A stretch of DNA of 64,000 nucleotides from Cupriavidus taiwanensis (lineage in GTDB: Bacteria > Pseudomonadota > Gammaproteobacteria > Burkholderiales > Burkholderiaceae): NCBI RefSeq assembly GCF_900250115.1, contig NZ_LT984803.1, positions 2,135,583 to 2,199,582 on the forward strand, in the 5' to 3' direction. Each line of letters starts with the position of its first letter. Position 1 is the first letter of the stretch. Below the pieces are notes generated by a model. That model worked only from the letters and a program-made list of their open reading frames with translations, had not been told where the DNA came from and ran no database searches. Positions 9,010 to 16,361 of this stretch are shown piece after piece. The translations under genes were made by a program, and so were the position numbers.

Positions 9010-10116
9010 TCAGGTCTGTTGCTGGTTGCCAGCCTCGGTCTGCTGCGGCGGCGGATCTTCCACCCATTGCCAGAACAGCTGGTAGCCGACCGCCAGCACC
9101 ACCGGTCCGATGAACAGGCCGATCACGCCGCCCGTCACCATGCCGCCCAGCGCCCCGATCAACACCACCGGCATCGGCACGTCGACGCCACGCCCGAGCA
9201 TCAGCGGCTTGAGCACGTTATCGGCCAACCCTGCCACGAAGACATAGATGGCGAAGATGACCGTGGCCACGCTGGCCCCTTCGCTGGCGAATACATAGAT
9301 GATCACCGGCACGGTAATCAGCGTGGCCGGCAACTGCGCGATGCCCAGCAGCAGCACCGCCATGGCCAGCACGCCCGCGGCCGGGACGCCCTTGATCACG
9401 AAGGCGACGCCGATCAGCAGCATCTGGATGAAGGCGATGCCGACTACGCCCTGGGCCACCGCGCGAATCGTCGCCGTGCACAGCGAGGCGATGCGCTGAC
9501 CACGTTCCGGGCCAAACACACGCGCGGCAATCTGCACGGCGCTGCGGTTGCCGGCCTCGCCGTACGCCATGAAGATGCCTCCGATAATCAATGCGAAGAC
9601 GAATACCAGCAGGCCCTTGCCGATGCCAGCGGCGGCGCCGAGCACCGCCAGGCTGATTTCGCGGACCTGGGGCGCATGCGCCTGGATGACGCCGGTCAGG
9701 TCCGAGGCGGCTTGCAGCCAGACGTCGTACAGGCGCTGGCCAACCAGCGGCCAGCTGGCGACCGACTCGGCCGGCGGCGGAATATGCAGGCCCTCTTTCT
9801 TGACCATGGCCATGGCATTGGCCACCGAGTCGACCATGGCCGAGCCCAGCAGGTATGCCGGCAGCGCGATGATGGCAATCGCGGCCACGACGATCAGCGT
9901 GGCGGCGCGTCCGTCCCTGTTGCCGAGCTTGCGCCTGAGCCTGACCTGCAGGGGATAGATGGTCACCGCCAGGATCACCGACCAGACAATGAGGTCGAGA
10001 AAGGGCCGGAATATCTGGAAGCAGAAGATCGCCAGCACCGCGATCAGTCCCGCGCGGATCAGCACATCGAGTAGTCCGCGCGACAGCACGCGCTCCGATA
10101 TTGGCGTGGGCATCAT
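9010..10116 (-). CDS. AI-2E / PerM (UPF0118) family membrane protein
   Basis: Polytopic inner-membrane protein of 368 residues. It has two N-terminal helices (VLIRAGLIAVLAIFCFQIF and LIVWSVILAVTIYPL), a soluble middle section and about five C-terminal helices. The Gly-rich pattern is that of the AI-2E transporter family, near YdiK. Some members export autoinducer-2 or act as Na+/H+ antiporters, so the function here is open. It ends 15 bases before the NodT-like channel gene and probably heads the efflux operon. The upstream 10117-10389 holds no gene. Confidence 0.82.
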   Translation of the reverse strand: MMPTPISERVLSRGLLDVLIRAGLIAVLAIFCFQIFRPFLDLIVWSVILAVTIYPLQVRLRRKLGNRDGRAATLIVVAAIAIIALPAYLLGSAMVDSVANAMAMVKKEGLHIPPPAESVASWPLVGQRLYDVWLQAASDLTGVIQAHAPQVREISLAVLGAAAGIGKGLLVFVFALIIGGIFMAYGEAGNRSAVQIAARVFGPERGQRIASLCTATIRAVAQGVVGIAFIQMLLIGVAFVIKGVPAAGVLAMAVLLLGIAQLPATLITVPVIIYVFASEGASVATVIFAIYVFVAGLADNVLKPLMLGRGVDVPMPVVLIGALGGMVTGGVIGLFIGPVVLAVGYQLFWQWVEDPPPQQTEAGNQQQT

Positions 10117-10389
10117 CGCTTGTCTCCCTGCAGATCACCACCAAGACCCAGGACCGGCAACCTCGCCGCCGCCCATTCGGCAGATCAGGTTAAGTACTGA
10201 CCGCTTGCACGGATGGAATCCAGTCTAGATGAGGGGTGAGGCCGGCACAACCTCAAAAGGTACGCTTATCGCTACATGGGGATGCCGTGCGAGGCCATGC
10301 CGCTGGGGGAGTGGAGTGGCCGTCGGACGGTCAAGTGGGCAAGCGCGGATGGCGCCAGGACGATGCGGCGCTGCGAATCGATGGCCTGC

Positions 10390-10466
10390 TGGCGCGTCCT
10401 AGAGGACTCGAACCTCTGACCGCTCGCTTAGAAGGCGAGTGCTCTATCCAACTGAGCTAAGGACGC
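10390..10466 (-). tRNA. tRNA-Arg (anticodon TCT)
   Basis: A 77-base cloverleaf on the minus strand with acceptor stem GCGTCCT/AGGACGC, discriminator G and encoded CCA. The D arm reads AGCTCAGTTGGATAGAGC. The anticodon loop CTTCTAA carries TCT (reads AGA), and the T arm contains GGTTCGAACC. It closely matches enterobacterial tRNA-Arg(TCT). Confidence 0.97.
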
Positions 10467-10476
10467 GAAGGCGTGC

Positions 10477-10507
10477 ATTCTACCGCAGCGCCCGGCCGCG
10501 GTGACAA
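10477..10507 (-). promoter_or_regulatory. Probable tRNA-Arg promoter
   Basis: On the minus strand TTGTCA (10502-10507) and TAGAAT (10477-10482) are separated by 19 bases, wider than ideal. The -10 box lies about 11 bases before the tRNA. Confidence 0.5.
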
Positions 10508-10517
10508 GCCGTGCGTG

Positions 10518-11780
10518 TCAGGACGCCACGCGCGCCTGGGCGCGCGTGACGAAGCGCCCGGCACCTGCGCCATCGGCAGCTTCGGCGGCATCGGCGCCTG
10601 CCGGATGCAGCGACACGCAATTGCGCCCTTTCAGCTTGGCGTCATACAGGGCACGATCGGCGCGGCGCATCAGCGCATCGGCGCCCTCGCCGGGCTGCCG
10701 CGCCGCCACGCCGATGCTGACGGTATAGGCGATCGGATCGGGTTCGGACGGGCACGGCGTGGCGCGCACCGCCGTCGCGAGCCGCAGGCAGGCAAGCCGT
10801 CCGGTCTCCAGCGCGGTATCCGGCATTACGATGGCAAATTCCTCGCCGCCCAGCCGCCCTGCCAGGTGCCCGTTGCCGAGCGTCTTGCGCAGCAGGCCGG
10901 CAAAGTGCCGCAACACGCTGTCTCCCGCCAGGTGGCCATAGACATCGTTGATGGCCTTGAAGTGGTCGAGGTCGACAAACGCGACCGTGATCGGCTTGCG
11001 CTGCCGCTCGGCCTGCAGGCAGGCGGCCTCCAACTCCTCCCAGAAGGCGCCGCGCAGCAGCACATCGGTCAGGTCGTCGTGCCGCGCGCGCCGCTCCAGC
11101 ATCCGCCGCAGCCGGTCGTGCGCCATCAGCGCAAAGCTGACCGAGACCCCGACCAGGGCAAAGACGTTGAACATCGCCAGCTCGCCGTCCCACGGCATCG
11201 GCCGCGGCCAGGCGCCGCCCTGCGCCATCGCCGCCAGCGGTCCCAGCATGGTCCAGGCATTGATCGCGGCGGCGGCGCTCACGATCGCCGCCAGCGACCA
11301 CGCCGCCAGCCGGCCGATGCCGCGCGTGGCCGGTAGCGATGGCACCACGCTGCGGGCAAGGTCCAGCAGCAGCAAGATATGGCAGGCGCTCAGGACCGGC
11401 GCCAGATCGGGCGGCGCCACCGCGTGGGCCAGGTAGCGCGGCGCCAGGTCGCCCCAGGCCACCGCTGCCGCGGCCGCGAGGTTCAGTCCCAGCAAGCCCG
11501 CGCCACGGCCCGGCCGTTGCGCAAAGTGCCGCGCCCCCACCGCCATCACCGAGAGCGCGGCGAGCAAGGCCAGGTCGGTCGACTCCGGCACCAGCCACAT
11601 CGGCCGCAATGCCTGCACCGCCGCCAGCGCCGCGGCACCAGCCGCCAGCACGCTGCCCAGCGCCCAGGATGTCAGGCCGCTGCGCTCCATGCCCGACGAC
11701 CGGCGCAACACCACGCAAACCACTGCCATCTGGAGGGCAAACAGCCCTGCGATGAGCACTACCACGTGCGACTGAAACAT
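10518..11780 (-). CDS. Membrane-bound GGDEF diguanylate cyclase
   Basis: Predicted synthase of the second messenger c-di-GMP. With the start at 11780 (MFQSHVVVLI; GGGA upstream) it has 420 residues. A GTG/ATG frame extends to 11927 but has no ribosome site and reads as poor protein. Residues 1-220 form about six or seven membrane helices without a recognised sensory signature. Residues 235-400 are a GGDEF domain with the metal-binding FVDLDHFKAIND (Asp270) and an active GGEEF motif at 311-315. No RxxD inhibitory site stands five residues before it, so product inhibition at the classic I-site is not expected. The gene is transcribed towards tRNA-Arg and appears monocistronic. Confidence 0.9.
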   Translation of the reverse strand: MFQSHVVVLIAGLFALQMAVVCVVLRRSSGMERSGLTSWALGSVLAAGAAALAAVQALRPMWLVPESTDLALLAALSVMAVGARHFAQRPGRGAGLLGLNLAAAAAVAWGDLAPRYLAHAVAPPDLAPVLSACHILLLLDLARSVVPSLPATRGIGRLAAWSLAAIVSAAAAINAWTMLGPLAAMAQGGAWPRPMPWDGELAMFNVFALVGVSVSFALMAHDRLRRMLERRARHDDLTDVLLRGAFWEELEAACLQAERQRKPITVAFVDLDHFKAINDVYGHLAGDSVLRHFAGLLRKTLGNGHLAGRLGGEEFAIVMPDTALETGRLACLRLATAVRATPCPSEPDPIAYTVSIGVAARQPGEGADALMRRADRALYDAKLKGRNCVSLHPAGADAAEAADGAGAGRFVTRAQARVAS

Positions 11781-12193
11781 CTTTATTCCCGTCCAAGGCA
11801 ACCAGCGGCGCTCCGCATGCCACCGCTCTTCCCTGCTTCTCTGCCGATCCTGTGCCGGATCGTTGTTATCGAATGCCGCACTTCCTGTTTCAGGCCGCCC
11901 GTGCAGCCATCCGGCCAACGCGGGCAAACCGAGCCGCTCGCCCCCAGGGCGCGAGCGCCGTTCTTGTTCTGGTGATCTGGTCAGTCCGGAAGGAAATACG
12001 CAAAACCGGGCGTTACAACCGCACGCCGGTCGGACTGGAGCGGTGTGCGGATTATCGCAGCGCGCAAACCCAAGTCAAGACAAGGCGCCCCCGCCAGAAG
12101 GGGGAGCAGCGCGACAGCCGTACCCTGCCTTCCGGCCGGCCTGCGTCGGGCACATTGACCGGGGGGCGCCAGCGCGGCTACAATGGCCGGCTT
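11781..12193. other. Intergenic region before tRNA-Pro
   Basis: About 410 bases between the GGDEF gene (leftward) and tRNA-Pro (rightward). No frame with both a ribosome site and protein-like composition was found. It must hold the GGDEF promoter and it contains the tRNA-Pro promoter at its right end. Confidence 0.5.
12155..12184 (+). promoter_or_regulatory. tRNA-Pro promoter
   Basis: TTGACC (12155-12160), an 18-base spacer and TACAAT (12179-12184). The predicted transcript start falls just before the tRNA at 12194. A good sigma-70 match. Confidence 0.75.
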
Positions 12194-12270
12194 CGGAGCG
12201 TAGCGCAGCCTGGTAGCGCATCTGATTTGGGATCAGAGGGTCGTAGGTTCGAATCCTATCGCTCCGACCA
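12194..12270 (+). tRNA. tRNA-Pro (anticodon TGG)
   Basis: A 77-base cloverleaf with acceptor CGGAGCG/CGCTCCG, D arm AGCGCAGCCTGGTAGCGC, anticodon loop TTTGGGA (anticodon TGG), T arm GGTTCGAATCC and encoded ACCA end. It is followed within 20 bases by a terminator. Confidence 0.97.
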
Positions 12271-12287
12271 GAAATATGTAATGGAAA

Positions 12288-12322
12288 AAACGGCCTGGAT
12301 CGCAAGATCCGGGCCGTTTTTC
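12288..12322 (+). terminator. Rho-independent terminator after tRNA-Pro
   Basis: CGGCC-T-GGATC pairs with GATCC-G-GGCCG around a GCAA tetraloop and is followed by TTTTTCTTTT. Confidence 0.88.
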
Positions 12323-12422
12323 TTTTCCGGCTGCGCTTGCGCCGGGCAGCTGCGCCATGCCCTGCCGTGCGGCATGCGGCGCTTGCACTGCCCTCTCATC
12401 ACGCGAACTTCGCGAACCCCTA

Positions 12423-13166
12423 TCACCACGGGAACAGGTCGGGCCAGATCACCGCGCCGGCAAACAGCATCAATATCACGGCCGCAATGACCAGACCCCG
12501 CCCGGGGCCATGCTGGCTGGCTTCGACTTGCGGCATCCATGAAGAGGCGGCCTGCGTGGGCGGCGCCGCCGCGGGCGGCGGAGCGGGCGCGCCGCCGGCA
12601 TGCGGGGCGGCGCTCGTCGCGAAATCGGCTTCGGCCAGCAGGAATCCCATCGGTGTCGCCTGCTGGGTGGCGCCGATCGGCCGGAACAGCAGCTTGGACA
12701 GCGCCAGGCAATCATCCAACGCCACCTGCGGCCGGGGACGGAAGATATGCAGGTGCTCGCACAGCGTATCGAGCTTATGGTTGGCGGCGTGGAAATACTG
12801 GGACCAGCGCACCTGCCGCACCGAGCAGCGCCAGCGCTTGTGCTGGATGCCGGGCAGCACTTTTTCCAGCATCCAGGCGTTGAAGGCGGCCCCGTGGGCT
12901 ACCAGCACCTCGGCATCATCGACAATGGCGCGGATGGCGCCGAGGTCGAAGCGGCGTCCGCGCAGCATCTCGGCGGTCAGCCCGTGCGTATCGGTGGCCG
13001 CCGCGCTGATCGGCACGGTGGGCTCCTGCGAACCGTAGTACTCCGCCACTTCGCGCAGCAGGCCGCCGGCGCGCGGCGACACCTCGACCAGCAGCAAGCC
13101 GATGCTGACGGGCTCGTCGGCTGGCGTGAGCCCGGTGGTTTCGGTACTGACGATTGCGACCCGCAT
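12423..13166 (-). CDS. DnaQ-like exonuclease-fold protein with lost catalytic residues and a C-terminal membrane anchor
   Basis: 247 residues from the ATG at 13166, chosen because GGAG stands five bases upstream; a GTG two codons earlier lacks this spacing. Residues 1-165 follow the DEDD 3'-5' exonuclease pattern, but motif I reads VSTETTGL (Asp replaced by Ser7, Glu9 kept). Motif II reads HGAAFN (Asp replaced by Asn96). Motif III reads QVALDD (His replaced by Gln147, Asp152 kept). Three of five catalytic positions are thus changed, so nuclease activity is unlikely. An Ala/Pro-rich linker (about 185-220) leads to one hydrophobic helix at about 225-242, giving a C-tail-anchored cytoplasmic domain. 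The genuine DnaQ at 54136 keeps all five residues. Role unknown; nucleic-acid or nucleotide binding at the membrane is one guess. Confidence 0.75.
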   Translation of the reverse strand: MRVAIVSTETTGLTPADEPVSIGLLLVEVSPRAGGLLREVAEYYGSQEPTVPISAAATDTHGLTAEMLRGRRFDLGAIRAIVDDAEVLVAHGAAFNAWMLEKVLPGIQHKRWRCSVRQVRWSQYFHAANHKLDTLCEHLHIFRPRPQVALDDCLALSKLLFRPIGATQQATPMGFLLAEADFATSAAPHAGGAPAPPPAAAPPTQAASSWMPQVEASQHGPGRGLVIAAVILMLFAGAVIWPDLFPW

Positions 13167-13280
13167 GGGCACTCCGGTGTGGCTGTGCGCGGACGTGCCA
13201 GGCGCCAGGCGCTAGGGTGGTTTGCCTCTAGCGTAGTGCGAGCGCGTTAATCGTCATATCAACCAGATGGGCTAAACGGT

Positions 13281-13801
13281 TCAGGCGGAAGGTTGCGCCT
13301 GGGCCCCGCCGCGCCGCCGCTCCAGGTTGCAGTACACGTCGGCCGCGACCAGTCCGAACAGCGCATGCGCGAACAGGCTCTCCCAGCCGCGCGCTTCGTC
13401 GAACCAGTTCATATAGCGACCAAGCACATAGAAGTTGACCAGGTAGACCACCACGCCGAACACGATGCCGACCACCGAGGCCAGTCCCAGGCTGGTATCT
13501 AGCCGGAACGACGACAGTATCAGCGCCAGCGCCGCCGCCAGGATGATCGACAAGGCAAAATGCACCGTGCCAGCGGCCAGCACGATGGTCCAGTTGAAGG
13601 CATCGGCCGACAGCGCCTCCCGGCCCAGGATGATCGCGGCGACCATCTTCACGGTGCCCCAGGCGCCCTGGTACAGCAGAAAGCGCGCGGTCAGCAGCTC
13701 CAGCACCATGTAGACCGCGCCCGCAATCACCCCGCCAGCACCGCGGCGCGCCAGTCGGGACGGCAGCGGACATAGCGGTGCGATTCCAGATGGAGTTCCA
13801 T
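13281..13801 (-). pseudogene. Four-helix membrane protein of unknown function, frameshifted near its N terminus
   Basis: The best start is the ATG at 13801, preceded by AAGGAGA at ideal spacing. It reads MELHLESHRYVRCRPDWRAA, then VLAG and a stop. The next frame continues without a break as VIAGAVYMVLELLTARFLLY through four hydrophobic segments to 13281. Adding one G in the C/G run at 13730-13733 restores a single protein of about 173 residues. The membrane frame is open back to an ATG at 13874, but that extension has no ribosome site and poor composition. So this is either a small inactivated gene or a base-call error. The family was not recognised. It lies between the exonuclease-like gene and the candidate 6S RNA. 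Confidence 0.65.
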
Positions 13802-13986
13802 GGCAGTCTCCTTGCGAGATCCGGCCCGGCACGGCCGTACGCGTTAGTTCTAGCTCATATGGCACAAATACCAAGCGGACCGCGACGCGGTTTGCGGCCT
13901 TATCGCCATTTTATTGCGCCGGATCCCCGGCAGGGGCAACCGACGCGCCGGCAATGCTGCATCCGCGTACGTGATACAATGTCGCA

Positions 13987-14166
13987 GTAGCCCCGGGGTG
14001 TCCGAGCATCCCTGTAACCGGGCGTTCCCACCAGCGCGCTCCTGCGAGCGAACTGCAGCCGCCGGCGCGGCCATCCGCGACGACACCGAACTGGCGAACC
14101 ACCGGGTACACCTGCCCGCCTGCTCCGCGAAGCACACCGCCTCTCCGGCTGTCAGCGACCAGGTTT
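13987..14166 (+). ncRNA. ssrS: Candidate 6S RNA (RNA polymerase regulator)
   Basis: A roughly 180-base stretch with no good frame, starting about seven bases after TACAAT (13975-13980). The two ends pair: GTAGCC (13987) with GGCTGT (14147), GGTGT (13997) with ACACC (14134), GAGCA (14004) with TGCTC (14121), and CGGGC (14019) with GCCCG (14114). The middle stays largely open as a bubble. The apical part holds two hairpins: CGCTC/GAGCG around CTGC at 14037-14050 and CGCGG/CCGCG around CCAT at 14066-14079. Directly after the second stands GCGACGACAC (14077-14086), identical to a segment at the equivalent place in E. coli 6S RNA as I recall it. Size, closing stem, bubble and apical hairpin fit 6S RNA, which traps sigma-70 polymerase in stationary phase. 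No covariance search was possible. The 3' end is approximate. Confidence 0.6.
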
Positions 14167-14394
14167 TCGCCCAAGCAATCCGCGCCCGCAGGCGACACCG
14201 CTGACGCCGCTGACTGAACCGGTCATGCGGGCGCCAGCCGCCGCAGCGTGCGCGCCCTGCCCCCGACCGCCTCAGGCGAGATTGGCCATATCGGCGCAAG
14301 GTGCCGCGGTTGGACGCCGTGGCGGGCGAACCGAACAGGATTTTTTGAAAACGTAACCATGCAGCCTTCGCGGGCTGCCGAAAAGGAAGACAGA

Positions 14395-14616
14395 TTGGCT
14401 AAGGAAGAACTCATTGAATTTGGCGGCGTGGTGTCGGAAGCCCTGCCTGACAACCGCTATCGTGTCACGCTGGAAAACGGCGTCGAAATCTGGGCATACG
14501 CTTCGGGCAAGATGCAGAAGCACCGCATCCGCATCCTGGCCGGCGACCGCGTGACCCTGGAAATGTCGCCCTACGACCTGACCAAGGGGCGCATCAACTT
14601 CCGCCACAAGTCCTGA
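14395..14616 (+). CDS. infA: Translation initiation factor IF-1 (stand-alone copy, TTG start)
   Basis: IF-1 binds the ribosomal A site during initiation. It is an S1-fold protein of 73 residues when read from the TTG at 14395 as [20 protein letters not shown], the standard IF-1 N terminus. AAGGAAG lies about five bases upstream. An in-frame ATG at 14359 would add 12 residues but has no ribosome site. The [11 protein letters not shown] and GRINFRHK segments are typical. No ribosomal-protein genes are nearby, so this is probably the second, non-operon infA copy known in Burkholderiaceae. It may be transcribed from a promoter in the 230 bases after the candidate 6S RNA or by readthrough from it. 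Confidence 0.93.
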   Translation: MAKEELIEFGGVVSEALPDNRYRVTLENGVEIWAYASGKMQKHRIRILAGDRVTLEMSPYDLTKGRINFRHKS

Positions 14617-14625
14617 GTTTCCCTA

Positions 14626-14659
14626 CGGCGCCGATGGCAACGCATTGCCATCGGCGCCG
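14626..14659. repeat. Perfect 15-bp inverted repeat after infA
   Basis: CGGCGCCGATGGCAA pairs perfectly with its complement around the loop CGCA, ten bases after the infA stop. No T run follows, so it is more likely an mRNA 3'-end protecting hairpin than a terminator. Confidence 0.7.
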
Positions 14660-14715
14660 CCGCTGTATTGCGCCGACGCGTTGTCACGCCGCTGACACCG
14701 CGCCCGGAGACACTT

Positions 14716-14749
14716 GCGGGCTGCCTTGACCGGCAGCCCGCTTTTGTTT
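14716..14749 (+). terminator. Rho-independent terminator downstream of infA
   Basis: GCGGGCTGCC pairs with GGCAGCCCGC around a six-base loop and is followed by TTTTGTTT. It lies between infA and sixA, so sixA should have its own promoter. Confidence 0.85.
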
Positions 14750-14814
14750 GCGCCGCGCTTGCGCCGGTCGGGCCGCTTCACCATACTCGAAGCAAGCTCA
14801 TTGCCCTGTCCGAC

Positions 14815-15291
14815 ATGAACCTGATCCTGTGGCGCCATGCCGAAGCCGAAGACCTGCCCGACGCCCTCAGCCTTAGCCGCCATGCCGACCTGCAGCGGCC
14901 GCTGACCCGCCGCGGCCGCAAGCAGGCCGAGGCCTCGGCCAAATGGCTGCGCGCCCACCTGCCAGCCGATACCCGCATCCTGTGCAGCCCTGCCGTGCGC
15001 GCCCGCGAGACGGCGGCGGCGCTGACCGGCGAGGCGCAGATCCTCGATGCGCTTGCCCCCGGCGCCGACGTCAGCGCCGTGCTCGCCGCGGTCGAATGGC
15101 CGGAGCGCCCCGAGCACGTTGTGGTGGTAGGGCATCAGCCCTGGATCGGCCGCGTCGTCAGCCTGCTGCTGGCGGGGGCCGAAATGGACTGGAGCGTGCG
15201 CAAGGGTGGCGTCTGGTGGCTGACCGGCCGTACCCGCGAGAGCGAGGCCCAGACCGTGCTGCGCGCCGTCATCAACCCCGAATTCCTCTGA
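14815..15291 (+). CDS. sixA: Phosphohistidine phosphatase SixA
   Basis: Small histidine-phosphatase-fold enzyme of 158 residues that removes phosphate from phosphohistidine (in E. coli on PtsP/NPr-type or ArcB phosphotransfer proteins). It has the catalytic RHAEAED at residues 7-13 (His8) and the second histidine in VVVGHQPW (His107). It also has the conserved TRRGRKQA and CSPAVRARETA segments. The start is the ATG at 14815, where the family N terminus MNLILWRHAEAE begins; the frame is open further upstream only as a GC-rich artefact. It is followed after about 160 bases by the OlsB-like gene. Confidence 0.9.
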   Translation: MNLILWRHAEAEDLPDALSLSRHADLQRPLTRRGRKQAEASAKWLRAHLPADTRILCSPAVRARETAAALTGEAQILDALAPGADVSAVLAAVEWPERPEHVVVVGHQPWIGRVVSLLLAGAEMDWSVRKGGVWWLTGRTRESEAQTVLRAVINPEFL

Positions 15292-15449
15292 GACCGGCCG
15301 GGGCGCGGCCCCGCCCGGCATGCCCCTGAAGTCTTCCCGGACCGGCCCGGCCGTCGACGTTCACGCAACCGTCATCGCCGGGTCACGGCATTGTCACCGG
15401 CCCTCACTACATTGCATCGCAACAGTTTCGTCACCAAAGGGACATACTG

Positions 15450-16292
15450 ATGCGAGATCTGCCGACGCCTACCCAGCCGCTCTTCGACTCCCTGCCCAAT
15501 GGCCTCGGCGGCCAGACGGCGCGGAGGCGTCTTCATCGCCCATCGGATACAGCGGCACATGAGTCGCCTGTTCTCAGCGTGGCGTGGGCGCGCCACCAGG
15601 ATGAAGTAGTCGAGGCCCAGCGCCTGCGCTACAAGGTCTTTGCCGAGGAAATGGGCGCGCGCCTGACGTCTTCGGTGCCTGAACTCGACATCGATATGTT
15701 CGATGGCTACTGCGACCACCTGATCGTGCGCGACCTGGCCACGCTGCGCGTGGTCGGCACCTACCGCGTGCTGCCGCCGCACCAGGCCAAGCGCCTGGGC
15801 TGCCTGTACGCGGAATCGGAATTCGACCTGGTGCGCCTGTCGCACCTGCGCCCCAAGATGCTGGAACTGGGCCGCTCGTGCGTGCACCGCGACTACCGCT
15901 CCGGCAGCGTCATCATGGCCCTGTGGGGCGGGCTGGGCGAGTACCTGCAGCGCTGGGGCATCGAATCCATGCTGGGCTGCGCCAGCGTGCCGATGAGCGA
16001 CGGCGGTCACTACGCGGCCAGCCTGCACCGTCTGTTCACCGAGCGCTCGCTCGCGCCGATCGAGTACCACGCGTTCCCGCGCCTGCCGCTGCCGGTGGAA
16101 GACCTGAACCAGCAGCTGGCGGTCGAGCCGCCCGCGCTGATCAAGGGCTACCTGCGCCTGGGCGCGAAGATCTGCGGCCAGCCCGCCTGGGACCCGGACT
16201 TCAACGTGGCGGACTTCCTCACGCTGCTGCGCGTGAACGACATGAACCCGCGCTACGCCCGCCACTTCCTCGGCCTGAACAACGCCGCCTGA
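15450..16292 (+). CDS. olsB: OlsB-like L-ornithine N-acyltransferase (GNAT/hemolysin-like)
   Basis: Predicted to transfer a 3-hydroxyacyl chain from ACP to ornithine, the first step of ornithine-lipid synthesis. Ornithine lipids are membrane lipids that replace phospholipids when phosphate is short. The protein is 280 residues. A variable N-terminal 45 residues precede the GNAT-like core with QRLRYKVFAEEMGA, GTYRVLPPHQA and ELGRSCVHRDYRSG, the acyl-CoA/ACP-binding pattern of this branch. KGYLRLGAKICGQPAWDPDF follows near the C terminus. Its position next to the polyphosphate/Pho block is suggestive, but no Pho box was found in front of it. No olsA is adjacent. The older name is hemolysin-like protein. 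Confidence 0.7.
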   Translation: MRDLPTPTQPLFDSLPNGLGGQTARRRLHRPSDTAAHESPVLSVAWARHQDEVVEAQRLRYKVFAEEMGARLTSSVPELDIDMFDGYCDHLIVRDLATLRVVGTYRVLPPHQAKRLGCLYAESEFDLVRLSHLRPKMLELGRSCVHRDYRSGSVIMALWGGLGEYLQRWGIESMLGCASVPMSDGGHYAASLHRLFTERSLAPIEYHAFPRLPLPVEDLNQQLAVEPPALIKGYLRLGAKICGQPAWDPDFNVADFLTLLRVNDMNPRYARHFLGLNNAA

Positions 16293-16361
16293 GCGGCGTC
16301 CCCAACAAACAGCCCTTCCCGGTCACGGCCGCCCATCGGCGGCCGCAAGACCGCTTCCGGC

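Noticed and set aside
7528..10074. 848-codon plus-strand frame across the efflux genes
   Set aside because: Crosses two real genes and their junction, with shadow composition.
13802..13874. N-terminal extension of the membrane protein gene to an ATG at 13874
   Set aside because: No ribosome site and poor composition. The start at 13801 has an ideal site, and its frame joins the membrane frame after one base.
16326..16345. CGGCCGCC/GGCGGCCG hairpin between the olsB-like gene and ppx
   Set aside because: No T run on either strand and short; ordinary for GC-rich spacer DNA.
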